This document shows, one piece after another, positions 29,081-42,369 of a stretch of DNA of 64,000 bases (within the stretch, counting starts at the first letter, position 1; each line of letters starts with the position of its first letter). The stretch comes from Escarpia spicata (Eukaryota > Annelida > Polychaeta > Sabellida > Siboglinidae): positions 48,302,587-48,366,586 of the forward strand of contig OZ023213.1 in NCBI GenBank assembly GCA_963995525.1, read 5' to 3'. The notes beneath the pieces are model-generated. The model was given only the letters and a program-made list of their open reading frames with translations. It had not been told where the DNA came from and did no database searches. Both the position numbers and the translations under genes were made by a program.

Positions 29081-31390
29081 GCATACATAGTACAGCTGGT
29101 GAAACAAATATTTTACTTTAACAGTAAATGATTGGTGTACTAGCAACAATGCCACAACAATGACAGTCTTGGAACAACAGTTTCTTGGCACAACAGTATG
29201 CGTTTTGCCTGGTATCGCATTTTAAGTTGATCCATTTCTTACAAAAGACTTGGTACAAGTGCATGTATTCTTCTAATTAACCTATGATTGACCACATCAA
29301 GATAACAATATGATATCCTTATAATTGTGCCACAAACATTACAAATTTAAGACAATTGGCGCCTCTAGAATAACAACAATTATTGTTCAAATATATCATA
29401 ATCATCCAGAAAGTTGATGTTGTCGTTGGCTAGACTGTCGTACTGCCGACAGAGGTTGGCATAACATTTCCTGTTCTTTATTTCCAAATTGTTCTCTTTG
29501 AAACAACCGAGTTTAACAAGGCAAGCATTTCTCCCTCTTGTGCTCTTTACATTCTCTACGTACCACTTGGTATCATGCTTAACAGCAATGAAGTCATCGC
29601 CATACACGTCATACACGTCACATTTTCGGTGTATTTGATGATCTTTCATATATTTGGGGTGAACAGTGGCAGGATTATCAGTAATTTCGCTTTATGTGAC
29701 ATCAGTGGTAGTTATGTCATCACTGGAGGCTGTGTTGTCAATGAAGATGACAAAGCCACGATGAAATTTGAACATTATGATCCGTTGTTGCTGCTTTGCC
29801 CGGACATATCTGCTGGAACGTAGTTGGCGTAGAGAAATCTATACAATCAAAATCTGGGTCGCCTGTACATTTGACCTCAACTTGGGACCGTAACGTAATC
29901 GGTCATGAGACTGGAGAAGGGGGCGACTTGCCATGAATTGGTGATGTCACAGCTGGCTTTGAATGAGATGGAAGATGCAAAAACAACCGTCATCTTGATC
30001 TTCTTTGTAACGAAATAGTTGTAGAAGGCTTCTATGTTCCTTAATACGACTCCTTTCTTCACCGCTGTTTCCGCCAACGGCACACACCTTCGTACGGCAT
30101 TATCCATCGCCCGTTTTCATTGCCTTCAGTGTTCACCAAGATTCGCACGTCGTCAGTGAATTCCTGTTAGAACAAATCCATTCCAGAGTTCACCTCGATG
30201 AGCTTCACGTTCTTGGTGTGTCTCCATGCTATTGCACGTCTCATCGCTGGTGAACATTGGCGTTATTAACAATACAAAGCAAGAATATGTTGTTTGTGAA
30301 ATCATTGATACCCCGCGAAACGCATAGATACTGCTTGAAAGAAAATGCATAGACAACACATGCTGCTATGAACCTACAATTTATAGTGACGTGCATTAAT
30401 GAGAAGGTCAGTACATTATGTTTTATGAAAACTACATCTTATTGTTTAGTATATGCCCGACAACAAAATCCTAATAGCTAAACTCACTATTGTCAAGACA
30501 ATTTGAAGTAACAACTTGACATGTTGGTTTAGTCAACACTACGTTTCCAAAGCATACTATCCTGTTATCCTCATTACCCTATTACACTTTACTCCGTAAA
30601 CTATGTTAATGAATGACTACAGGATGATTATTATGATTATACCACGCAAAACGGATATATAATGTTACCACGCGAAACGCATAGTTAAAATTGGCTTATT
30701 CTATGCAACGCAATATGGATATGCGTTAACTTATGTATGCACCAGCAAGCGTTTCCACAATAAATTATACAAAACATTGCCAGATTCGTCACGCAATATC
30801 TACAGCACACCATGATAATATAATTTCTCAATATCGTTTCACGAATAATGTCTCTAAAATATTAACATTTAAATGCCAGTGATGCCAAATTATATTGACC
30901 GTGCATGCGCGTGTTGATCTGAATCCCAGGGTGTTATTGTTAGATGACATCAGTGTGTTATTTCGTGTCAAGACAAACTGCGTTTCGCGTAGTATCGTAT
31001 TCGCGGTTGGTGTCGATTAGCAAGTTAAGTCGGTGCATCTCACCCAGGTTTGTAGTGGGAAGCATTTCTTTTTGATCACGTGTAAACTAAATGTAATATG
31101 TATGTTAAATATGTATTACTAATGTATATATGACTGAGTTCTTTGCAATTAAAAGCCTTTCGCTTAGTATTGCATTTTTTGACCATTTTCATATTTTTCT
31201 GAGAAAGATGATCTCGGCAAAATTTGACTGCGATTACACATTAATTAATCATGCATATATATGCAAACTGCATTAAGCCTTGTATAATAATACTTAACAT
31301 CGGAATAAAAACATGTTTTTTATCACTGTTTAATGCGCACGGAAAGTGAAGTTTTGCGTGGTATCAGTTAAATAATATTTTGAGGACATT
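29080..31390. repeat. Repeat family D, copy 2
   Basis: Diverged copy of 12,180-14,500; a large part is also present inverted at 33,990-35,783. It contains an intact 89-codon minus-strand frame (29,649-29,380; central block WYVENVKSTRGRNACLVK) whose counterpart near 12.7-12.5 kb is broken but recognisable at protein level, and a 76-codon frame at 30,107-29,877. This suggests a once-coding segment. No family was recognised. GCGTTTYGCGTGGTATC-type motifs recur through it in both orientations. Confidence 0.65.
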
Positions 31391-31694
31391 AAATCTCAAA
31401 AATGAGTCGTCCACGATAGCGCAACCATTTTTTACTTTACTTATTATACACAATACGGCATATTATTTGTTCGTATCCTCTGAAGTAGGTTTGAGTGGCT
31501 AACCATTTAATGAGGGAATGGGGGAAAGTGCATAATAAGCAGTGAGCTATTTCCCCCCTTTCCATTTCGAACTGTGTCGACTGTAATATGTATATGTGTT
31601 GTAAGTTTTATTCTCAATTGGAAATAAAGAATTGAATTGAAAAAATGTAATAAGATAAATGTGTCCAAGTTTCGTGAGAATCGACCATATATAA

Positions 31695-31739
<45 letters not shown>

Positions 31740-32591
31740 ATATATATATATATACATATGTATATCTAAATATATGTATATATATATATATGTATATGTA
31801 TATAAATATATATATATACATATATATATATGTATATATATGTAAATATATATATATATATATATATATTTACGCAATGCAACAAGTCAACAAAAGATAT
31901 GGTAGAATATGGCCAGAATAAACTTCTGACAGTTATTTATTACTCACCAGATTATTGGATGAGTTATAACATGCAAATATTTACAAACAAATGTGGGCCA
32001 TTTGAGGTCTTAAACATTGCCCCGTTTACTTAGCCTATACATTCTAAATAAAGGCCCACATTATAAAGCACTACATTAAAATAGTGGTAGATAATACATA
32101 AAAACCTAAAAAATATGTCTCACAAACATTTTGACAACTAAAACTACTACTTATTAAAACATACCAAAGAGAGGTGGGGCCATTCCGCCACAAGGTCACC
32201 TGAGCATGTGACCATCCCACCTTAAATATATATATATATATACAACATACAATTTATAAGTCATATAACATATACTCACACACTCATCCACATCCACCCA
32301 CCCCACACACATTATTGTGTATATTATTTGGCTTATAAATCATATGCTCCATGATGCATTTTTAATTAAATAAACACAACGATAACTGGATTCAGTGAAA
32401 TGCCACGAATTAAACATATGTTTGTAATTGATCATAAATAAACTTTATGAATACACCATCAAATCCGGGACTAATGCCCCGTTCACGGGTGTTTACAAAA
32501 TCGGCAAATATCTAAGAAACATGAAATCACATACAAGAGAAATAAATCAGAAAAAAGTTAGGAAGCTAAATCTTAGTAGGCCTATATATAA
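29590..32591. repeat. Left arm of a 6.2-kb imperfect palindrome
   Basis: Its reverse complement is found at 32,918-35,785. Matching landmarks are AAGTCATCGCCATACACG at the outer end and TTAGGAAGCTAAATCTTAG at the inner end. The arms are nearly identical apart from a much longer TA run here and scattered single-base differences (for example around 30,020, 30,280 and 30,925). Confidence 0.9.
31698..31872. repeat. TA microsatellite
   Basis: About 175 bp of TA repeats with TATG interruptions. The equivalent tract in the other arm (about 33,634-33,675) is far shorter, which accounts for most of the arm length difference. Confidence 0.9.
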
Positions 32592-32917
32592 ATAAACCTA
32601 TATATACTATAATTACGGATAAATGCAATGATATAGCAAACGATTAGCAAACGTGCTGCACAGCTAGATATAAATAAATAAATAAATAAATAAAAGATTA
32701 CATTAAATAAGCTTAATTAAACCTGTATGGATGAATACTATAAAGGTTAAATGAGGTCTAATTATATTAGTTTAAAAACAGAAATGTCTTAAAACAATTT
32801 CCAAACTGCCTAGTGTTCTCGAATGTGCGTAGTTCTAGTGGCAGCGAGGTCCACAATGTCGGCCCATACGGCATCTTCGATATTTTTCAAAGTGCGTTCC
32901 GTCCTATTTATAATTAT
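32592..32917 (-). mobile_element. Palindrome spacer with a LINE 3'-end fragment
   Basis: The unique spacer between the arms contains, on the minus strand at about 32,880-32,770, GPTLWTSLPLELRTFENT followed by FKTFLF. This is the RLWN.LP..LR and FK..LF-type ending of LINE ORF2 proteins. An (AAAT)n tract at 32,669-32,692 is consistent with its 3' tail. Confidence 0.6.
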
Positions 32918-35785
32918 TATATAGGCCTACTAAGATTTAGCTTCCTAACTTTTTTCTGATTTATTTCTCTTGTATGTGATTTCATGTTTCTTAGATATTT
33001 GCCGATTTTGTAAACACCCGTGAACGGGGCATTAGTCCCGGATTTGATGGTGTATTCATAAAGTTTATTTATGATCAATTACAAACATATGTTTAATTCG
33101 TGGCATTTCACTGAATCCAGTTATCGTTGTGTTTATTTAATTAAAAATGCATCATGGAGCATATGATTTATAAGCCAAATAATATACACAATAATGTGTG
33201 TGGGGTGGGTGGATGTGGATGAGTGTGTGAGTATATGTTATATGACTTATAAATTGTACGTTGTATATATATATATATTTAAGGTGGGGTGGTCACATGC
33301 TCAGGTGACCTTGTGGCGGAATGGCCCCACCTCTCTTTAGTATGTTTTAATAAGTAGTAGTTTTAGTTGTCAAAATGTTTGTGAGACATATTTTTTAGGT
33401 TTTTATGTATTATCTACCACTATTTTAATGTAGTGCTTTATAATGTGGGCCTTTATTTAGAATGTATAGGCTAAGTAAACGGGGCAATGTTTAAGACCTC
33501 AAATGGCCCACATTTGTTTGTAAATATTTGCATGTTATAACTCATCCAATAATCTGGTGAGTAATAAATAACTGTCAGAAGTTTATTCTGGCCATATTCT
33601 ACCATATCTTTTGTTGACTTATTGCATTGCGTAAATATATATATATATATATATACATGTATATATATATATATGCATTATATATGGTCGATTCTCACGA
33701 AACTTGGACACATTTATCTTATTACATTTTTTCAATTCAATTCTTTATTTCCAATTGAGAATAAAACTTACAACACATATACATATTACAGTCGACACAG
33801 TTCGAAATGGAAAGGGGGGAAATAGCTCACTGCTTATTATGCACTTTCCCCCATTCCCTCATTAAATGGTTAGCCACTCAAACCTACTTCAAAGGATACG
33901 CACAAATAATATGCCGTATTGTGTATAATAAGTAAAGTAAAAAATGGTTGCGCTATCGTGGACGACTCATTTTTGAGATTTAATGTCCTCAAAATATTAT
34001 TTAACTGATACCACGCAAAACTTCACTTTCCGTGCGCATTAAACAGTGATAAAAAAACATGTTTTTATTCCGATGTTAAGTATTATTATACAAGGCTTAA
34101 TGCAGTTTGCATATATATGCATGATTAATTAATGTGTAATCGCAGTCAAATTTTGCCGAGATCATCTTTCTCAGAAAAATATGAAAATGGTCAAAAAATG
34201 CAATACTAAGCGAAAGGCTTTTAATTGCAAATAAGTCAGTCATATATACATTAGTAATAAATATTTAACATACATATTACATTTAGTTTACACGTGATCA
34301 AAAAGAAATGCTTCCCACTACAAACCTGGATGAGATGCACCGACTTAACTTGTTAATCGACACCAACCGCGAATACGATACTACGCGAAACGCAGTTTGT
34401 CTTGACACGAAATAACACACTGATGTCATCTAACAATAACACCCTGGGCTTCAGATCAACACGCGCATGCACGGTCAATATAATTTGGCATCACTGGCAT
34501 TTAAATGTTAATATTTTAGAGACATTATTCGTGAAACGATATTGAGAAATTATATTATCATGGTGTGCTGTAGATATTGCGTGACGAATCTGGCAATGTT
34601 TTGTATAATTTATTGTGGAAACGCTTGCTGGTGCATACATAAGTTAACGCATATCCATATTGCGTTGCATAGAATAAGCCAATTTTAACTATGCGTTTCG
34701 CGTGGTAACATTATATATCCGTTTTGCGTGGTATAATCATAATAATCATCCTGTAGTCATTCATTAACATAGTTTACGGAGTAAAGTGTAATAGGGTAAT
34801 GAGGATAACAGGATAGTATGCTTTGGAAACGTAGTGTTGACTAAACCAACATGTTAAGTTGTTACTTCAAATTGTCTTGACAATAGTGAGTTTAGCTATT
34901 AGGATTTTGTTGTCGGGCATATACTAAACAATAAGATGTAGTTTTCATAAAACATAATGTACTGACCTTCTCATTAATGCACGTCACTATAAATTGTAGG
35001 TTCATAGCAGCATGTGTTGTCTATGCATTTTCTTTCAAGCAGTATCTATGCGTTTCGCGGGGTATCAATGATTTCACAAACAACATATTCCTGCTTTGTA
35101 TTGTTAATAACGCCAATGTTCACCAGCGATGAGACGTGCAATAGCATGGAGACACACCAAGAACGTGAAGCTCATCGAGGTGAACTCTGGAATGGATTTG
35201 TTCTAACAGGAATTCACTGACGACGTGCGAATCTTGGTGAACACTGAAGGCAATGAAAGCGGGCGATGGATAATGCCGTACGAAGGTGTGTGCCGTTGGC
35301 GGAAACAGCGGTGAAGAAAGGAGTCGTATTAAGGAACATAGAAGCCTTCTACAACTATTTAGTTACAAAGAAGATCAAGATGACGGTTGTTTTTGCATCT
35401 TCCATCTCATTCAAAGCCAGCTGTGACATCACCAATTCATGGCAAGTCGCCCCCTTCTCCAGTCTCATGACCGATTACGTTACGGTCCCAAGTTGAGGTC
35501 AAATGTACAGGCGAACCAGATTTTGATTGTATAGATTTCTCTACGCCAACTACGTTCCAGCACATATGTCCGGGCAAAGCAGCAACAACGGATCATAATG
35601 TTCAAATTTCATCGTGGCTTTGTCATCTTCATTGACAACACAGCCTCCAGTGATGACATAACTACCACTGATGTCACATAAAGCGAAATTACTGATAATC
35701 CTGCCACTGTTCACCCCACATATATGAAAGATCATCAAATACACCGAAAATGTGACGTGTATGACGTGTATGGCGATGACTTCGT
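32918..35785. repeat. Right arm of the 6.2-kb imperfect palindrome
   Basis: Inverted copy of 29,590-32,591. It carries the same frames in opposite orientation: 35,014-35,220 and 35,266-35,496 on the plus strand match 30,359-30,153 and 30,107-29,877 on the minus strand. It ends exactly where the 35-bp satellite starts, at GATGACTTC followed by GTCTAAATAATG. Confidence 0.9.
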
Positions 35786-36846
35786 CTAAATAATGTATGT
35801 AGAGGACATGTGTGAATAGTCTAAATAATATATGTAGAGCACATGTGTGAATAGTCTAAATAATATATGTAGAGTACATGTGTGAATAGTCTAAATAATG
35901 TATGTAGAGTACATGTGTGAATAGTCTAAATAATATATGTAGAGTACATGTGTGAATAGTCTAAATAATATATGTAGAGTACATGTGTGAATAGTCTAAA
36001 TAATGTATGTAGAGTACATGTGTGAATAGTCTAAATAATATATGTAGAGTACATGTGTGAATAGTCTAAATAATATATGTAGAGTACATGTGTGAATAGT
36101 CTAAATAATGTATGTAGAGTACATGTGTGAATAGTCTAAATAATATATGTAGACTACATGCGTGAATAGTCTAAATAATGTATGTAGAGTACATGCGTGA
36201 ATAGTCTAAATAATATATGTAGAGTACATGCGTGAATAGTCTCAATAATATATGTAGAGTACATGTGTGAATAGTCTAAATAATGTATGTAGAGTACATG
36301 CGTGAATAGTCTAAATAATATATGTAGAGAACATGTGTGAATAGTCTAAGTAATATATGTAGAGTACATGCGTGAATAGTCTAAATAATGTATGTAGAGT
36401 ACATGTGTGAATAGTCTAAATAATATATGTAGAGTACATGTGTGAATAGTCTAAATAATATATGTAGAGTACATGTGTGAATAGTCTAAGTAATATATGT
36501 AGAGTACATGCGTGAATAGTCTAAATAATATATGTAGAGGACATGTGTGAATAGTCTAAATAATATATGTAGAGTACATGTGTGAATAGTCTAAATAATG
36601 TATTTAGAGTACATGTGTGAATAGTCTAAGTAATATATGTAGAGTACATGCGTGAATAGTCTAAATAATGTATGTAGAGTACATGTGTGAATAGTCTAAA
36701 TAATATATGTAGAGTACATGTGTGAATAGTCTAAGTAATATATGTAGAGTACATGCGTGAATAGTCTAAATAATGTATGTAGAGTACATGCGTGAATAGT
36801 CTAAATAATATATGTAGAGTACATGTGTGAATAGTCTAAATAAAGT
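35784..36846. repeat. 35-bp satellite, about 30 copies
   Basis: The unit is TAAATAATRTATGTAGAGTA followed by CATGYGTGAATAGTC. Variants at a few positions (ATA or GTA, GTG or GCG, GAGTAC or GAGGAC) alternate in a partly regular order, which points to expansion of multi-unit blocks. No frame is maintained. Confidence 0.95.
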
Positions 36847-36849
36847 ATG

Positions 36850-37718
36850 CAGTCGGTTTTCATTTAAAATGAGTACGTTTCATTATCACGGTCTAAATTG
36901 TAAAACAGTTTGTGTCTGTGTGACTTTCAAATGTATTGCACCTTTATTTGAAGAAGAAAACGTTATTTTCAGGTAGCATATAACAGTTTGGAAAACGTTA
37001 ATATAGCATCCGTGGGGCAGTATAGTTCAAAATATCATAACAGGTGAGACGTGTAACTCAATTATCTACATGTCTTTCCATCAATATCACATTTGGTATT
37101 GTAGGGCGGATTTGTGTTTGTAGGCCTATTCATACCCCACATACGCACACACACGCACACACGCACGCACGCACGCACGCACACACGCTATTCACAGTAA
37201 TTGTATTAAATAACCAACACAAAACAGAGGCTGCCATTCCCAGGGATTTCACATTTATAATATTATAAGCTTCTAGAAAAAACATTATGGCAGTTGGAAT
37301 TGGTAGGTTTCACGTATCTGATATAGGACTAAGATGTAGACAATTATTAAACAATTCATTAGGTATGATGTCATAATGACGTCACTATATCGTAATTACA
37401 TGTTAATTATGACACAGAGTATTCAAACATCTTTCCACAGATACCTCATTTGCTATAGTTTGTTTGATATGTGTCGATGAAATGGATTACTAGCTATCTA
37501 CCCCTATTTCCATGATTTACTATTCACATATACTGTTATATACTGGAATGTCAATTTTGAGACATAATAATAATAACAATAAAGACATATTTTAAACATT
37601 GCAAAAGATCAGATATATTTCTTTTTTGATTTCATTCAGTGCATATGCCAATATTGAGACATCTTCTATATGCATCAGATATTGAGAAGTAATTAGATGT
37701 CAAAACAATATATCATAA
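36850..37718. other. Unassigned, with a short CACG repeat
   Basis: A CA/CACG microsatellite lies at 37,141-37,190. Nothing else was recognised. Confidence 0.4.
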
Positions 37719-37930
37719 CTAAATAAGCAAATTTCTTAATACAGAATTATATAAATTCGACTCACTTCGACGTTTCGACTTCTTCAGGAACTGATCTTCC
37801 TCTACTCGCCAGATGGCGTGGCGAGCAGGCTGTCCCACACGTGACTCAATCGGTAGCTCCCCTCATCTCTATTCATTGTAGATGTAGTCTTTCTGAAGTG
37901 AGTCGAATTAAGAAATTTGCTTATTTAATT
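37719..37930. mobile_element. MITE-like palindrome
   Basis: The outer arms AAATAAGCAAATTTCTTAAT and its reverse complement lie at about 37,722-37,741 and 37,907-37,926. Inner arms ATTCGACTCACTTC and GAAGTGAGTCGAAT lie between them. A spacer of about 120 bp separates the inner arms. The left side has a 14-bp insertion relative to the right. It has no coding capacity, so it is probably a non-autonomous DNA transposon. Confidence 0.65.
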
Positions 37931-39995
37931 ATTCTTCCAACTTGATGAACATTTTCACGAAAACATCATAACTAGTTTGCTTTTATACTTCTGATAACAT
38001 CACTTTTAGATGTCTTTCATGAGTCATGAGTCATGCAGTAGCTTCTACCATGCACTGATAATAACTTGATATAATATACCATATTAAGGTCATAGACCAC
38101 CATTGGAAAAAACTTGATAATATGTGTGTACATGTATGTTTCATCACACTTTATTGATTTAAAAACTACATTGCTTAAACCAAAACATACCGTAGGGGGG
38201 ACCAGGGCACCGGTCACAGAGGGGCACCATACGCACCAGATGTCATTGACTCAATTGGAATCGATGATGCAATATGCTGTTTTACATTCTATTGCAAACA
38301 CTGCTTGTACATTTGGGTAAACTCGCATTATTTTGCTTAAGGTTATCGAATTTAGTAGTCTTTAAGCACCAAAAGTAATTATGTGGGTTGATACTGTAGT
38401 CCATATTGCAGCACTGCATTAGTACATTATGGAAGGTTCTACTATTAGGTGTTAATATAGGTAGCTTATCAGACAGTGTACAGTGTGTGATAACATGTAG
38501 TGAAGTCAATAACAGTAAGCACAATGTATAGTTATTGGGATCATTGGTGGGTGGGACACCATTCACTTACCATATTTGGGGCACCATGCCTGCTGTGCAT
38601 TGTGTGAGATACACAAAATTGATTTAAATTGAGTTAATGATTTAAAGGGTAACAAAAGGCAATTGTATCGGTCAATGCATCTAAATGTTTTAACAAAACC
38701 TAATCATTTGCAACTACAATTAAGACTATCGTGCCAGTAGTTTACTAGAAAAACCTTGTTGACGATACTAAATTCAAGTTGAACTAACAGCGCCATTTTC
38801 ATTGAAAGACTGACGTCACACGTTCCTACTCTTCCCAGTTATTGGTTGCCGAACTGGGAATACTAGTCTAGTTTACGACGTTGAGTAAACCCATAATTCT
38901 GGCCAACCGATTATTATCATTTGAAATGATGTAATATATGTTCAGCTGATTGTATATCACTTTCCTTTATATAAGTTGTTGTTATGTATATTGTGATATG
39001 TTTATATCCACTGTCCCATCGCCAGTACCACAGTTTGTAATGTAATCAATCGCCAAATTTGCTTTGTCGTTGTAACTTGGAAACATGTTACGTACGTCCA
39101 CACGGTGCATGGTATGGCATTATAAAAGTCGTTAATGCATGCAAAAATAACTTAGCTTCTAAATCGAAGGGGATATGAGAAAGCAATAAATGAGCTGGCG
39201 TATTCGTGTACATGTGGAGAACAACGGGGGTCATAACCGACATTACAGCTCGGCGCGTATTGGTCTAGCCACTCGCGATGAGCAAGATTTCAGCCTCCGG
39301 GATATCGGATATTTTACTACAATCTTCCATTTTGAGAATGCATTCAACGTTAACGACTGACGTGAAAATGTTGATTGTTCTTGCAAATAGTTAATTAGTA
39401 TGAACTCTTGTAAATATGTAAGCCCAAAATTTGCCTTTTGTTTCCCTTTGATTAATGCATGACAAGTTTAACCCTGTTAATTTGTTGGAGTATATGTACA
39501 TATATCAACCAACTACAGAGAATACCGAGGAGTTTAACATACAATATTCCATTTTATGAATGTTACACAGGGTATATTTTGGTCACTGGAGGAATTTGAA
39601 ACAAATATGTGCATGGTGCCCCAGTCTTCCCTAATAAGTAATAGCCACACCAAAATTACTACCACACATAGTACACATGTAAACCTTCACTATATATTTC
39701 ACATTTAAGATGGAATATCTGTGTCCACTGGTGCCGGAACGAAATTAATATTGGAGGGGGGCTGATCCGGAGCTTCATCAGCACCACTCCGCTATCGGAC
39801 CTTTACATTGGAAGACGCGGGTTGGGTGGGTTGAGGGTGTGTGCTATTAAACATTTTTCGTGATGATGTTCACAATTATTGAACTTAACCAAAAACCTCC
39901 AACTGCACAGCATACCTCACTTATAGTTAGAAACATAGAAAACACATCGCATTGTAGATATCCGAGTAGTATTCATCAACCTACTGGAAAGATTT
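37931..39995. other. No feature recognised
   Basis: Two kilobases of AT-rich sequence with only short frames. A GGGGCACCAT/GGTGCCCC theme recurs (38,221, 38,579, 39,615) but no unit could be defined. Confidence 0.4.
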
Positions 39996-39999
39996 AACA

Positions 40000-40125
40000 A
40001 ATTTAACAAGATTGCCATCCAGAAAATTAACTCTAGATGGCAGATGGACAAGGAAGCCTTTTGGCTTATCGAGAGACCAATACGTTTTATCGACGTGTAT
40101 CCCGCCCTTTTAAAGTATGTGTTAT
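40000..40125 (-). mobile_element. CR1 3'-end fragment
   Basis: About 125 bp match the last part of the CR1 at 4,116-4,240 (minus strand), including the GGCAATCTTGTTAAA end and the segment read as KKPKGFLVQLPS in the longer copy. It is a heavily 5'-truncated insertion. Confidence 0.75.
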
Positions 40126-41039
40126 TGTGGTTATTTTTTCTAATATAGGTTGATGCATTCATTATCATTATATAACTGCAGTGCAACATAATAGTCAGAA
40201 ATAAATTAAGCTATACGTTGCGTACTGGAGTATGAAAGATCATGATATAATGTATGTAGGCTTCAAAGTATAGCTGTTTTGTGTTTTGATTTGTACATAT
40301 TTGTTATTTAGTCAACACTGAAAGCCAAGCTAAGGTGGCAAGATGCTATGCACATATTATTGTGCATGTTAATTCACCATCATATATATCCCCAAGCATG
40401 TATATATACTTTGGCACACACTGAAAACATAATGTATATATAATACTTCGTATTTTAGTTCGTAACTCGTTAACAATTCAGTTTTAATGAATTTATCGCG
40501 ATGTGCTATTGACAAGTACACTCGTGACCCCCGTACACCGGAAGTGAGTCTTCACCAAAACAAAGCTCCGAAATTAACGGTACACGCGGTCGTACTTGCG
40601 ATATAAATTAAACTAGTAAGCGACATCTCTACATTTTCCTACTAAAAAAATAAAATGTTCATTGTTCATATACATTTTAAATCATTTTATACACAGAATG
40701 ATCATGTGGTGATACTCTTTCTTCACGTTCGAATGTCTGTCTTCGCATCTGCATGTCCTTTTCACAGTTAACATGCCCAAAATATGAATTAACTTGTGTA
40801 CAATATTATTGTACATATTACAACTAAAATGTTCATGTAATCTTTCACAATGTAATAATTCAACAATATATTCTAATCTAGGAACCTATGGAGTAAACTA
40901 TCCATACTTCCAGATGAGTTGCAGCTATGTTATTCTGTTAGCTGTCTTCAGCAACTAATTTCCTGTCTCCTTTACATGTTTTCTGTGAGTCTCGGTGAAT
41001 CCTGGCAGATCATCGGTACACGACAGAAGTCACAGGAGG
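40126..41039. other. No feature recognised; expected side of the gypsy 3' LTR
   Basis: A Ty3/gypsy integrase ends close to 41,074 on the minus strand, so a 3' LTR would be expected here. No match to the sequence right of the gag region was seen. Confidence 0.35.
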
Positions 41040-41073
41040 CACAGTTGGACTTCTCGGCGTATTCAGCTCAGTT

Positions 41074-42161
41074 TCAACAGTAAACTGTTGCAGTTTCAAC
41101 AGTTTCTCCGGGTTGCACAATATCTTGTCCAGTTGTTGTCATTAGATCACGTCTATTTCTTCGAATTTCTGTACCTCGGTCTGTTTGGACCTTATACGAT
41201 CTTGGCGCAACTTGTTCAAGAACAGTAGCACGGTTCTGCCACATTCTCTCCGAGTCGTACACTATCACACTGTCTCCTTGTTTAAGTGGTTCAAGTTATC
41301 GAACTCCTGTTCTGTTATGGTAGTATTTTTGTTTCTGTTTCTCTCTTTTCAAATTTCTTGACAGATGCTTTGGACGTGTTGTCTCCATGCCTTGGAAGAT
41401 TACCTCTGGTTTTTCTTCCCAGATTGAGCTCTGATGGAGTGTATCCACTTTCAAGTTGGGTGCTTCTTTACGTTAGTAAACCCATTTGTTTATCACCACG
41501 TTTTCCAAGGATGTTCTTTAGAGTCTTCACTGTTCTTTCCGCTAGTCCATTGGATTGTAGATATGTTGGACTAGATGTGGTGTGCTTAAAGTCCCATTCT
41601 TCAGCAAATTGCTTGAATTCGGTGCTTCGGCCTGTTATCGCTCGCAAGCTCGTGTGAGATTCCGAATCTCCCAAAGCTTTCTTTCATAGCTTGTATGACC
41701 GATTTGCTGCTCTGGTTGGGGATCTGGTACACATCTGGGTAGCTGGAGTGATAATCAACAATTAGAACATACTCCTTGTTATTCAACTGAAACAAGTCTG
41801 ATCCAACTTTCGACCACGCTTGTGTTGGTACTTCATGTGGAATCAGTGACTCTGGACACTGTCTGGCTCTCTGGTCTAGACAGTCAATGCACTGACTCAC
41901 CATCTTCTCAATGTCTTTGTTGATACCAGGCCAAAACACTGTTGATCTCGCTCTTCGTTTACATTTCTCTTGACCGAGATGACCCGTGTGTAGTCTTTCA
42001 AGAATGTTCATCTTCATCTTCCTTGGAATCACTATTCTAGTTCCTTTCAAGATCAAGCCATCTTGAACAGTCATTTCATCTCTGTAGTTCCAGTATGAAT
42101 CTGTGTAAACTGGACAATCTCTCTGTTCACTCGGCCATCCTGACATGATAGTGCTTTTCAA
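41074..42161 (-). pseudogene. Gypsy integrase, frameshifted
   Basis: The first frame (42,161-41,601) has an HHCC finger (LHTGHLG... SQCIDC) and the start of the DDE core: GSDLFQ with the first Asp, and the ASDN block with the second. The continuation in another frame (41,674-41,468) has the third acidic residue in AERTVKTLKNIL. The C-terminal domain at 41,268-41,074 has RMWQNRATVLEQVAPRSYKV and RRNRRDLM, typical of gypsy integrases. At least two frame changes break it. Confidence 0.8.
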
Positions 42162-42369
42162 AGCGTACTTCTCTGCATCATCTCCATATTCTCTCTTGAT
42201 TTATTCTTTCTTCCTGTCTGTCACAGACACTGAGCTCATCACATCATGTATATGTGCTTCTATCTCCGATTCAAAATCGAGTGTTTGCACTTTCGGTATT
42301 TACGCGATACTCGCCAGTCTCTTCCTCTTGTTTGTGGTCAACATATGTGTTTTATGAGTCGCTCGTGAC

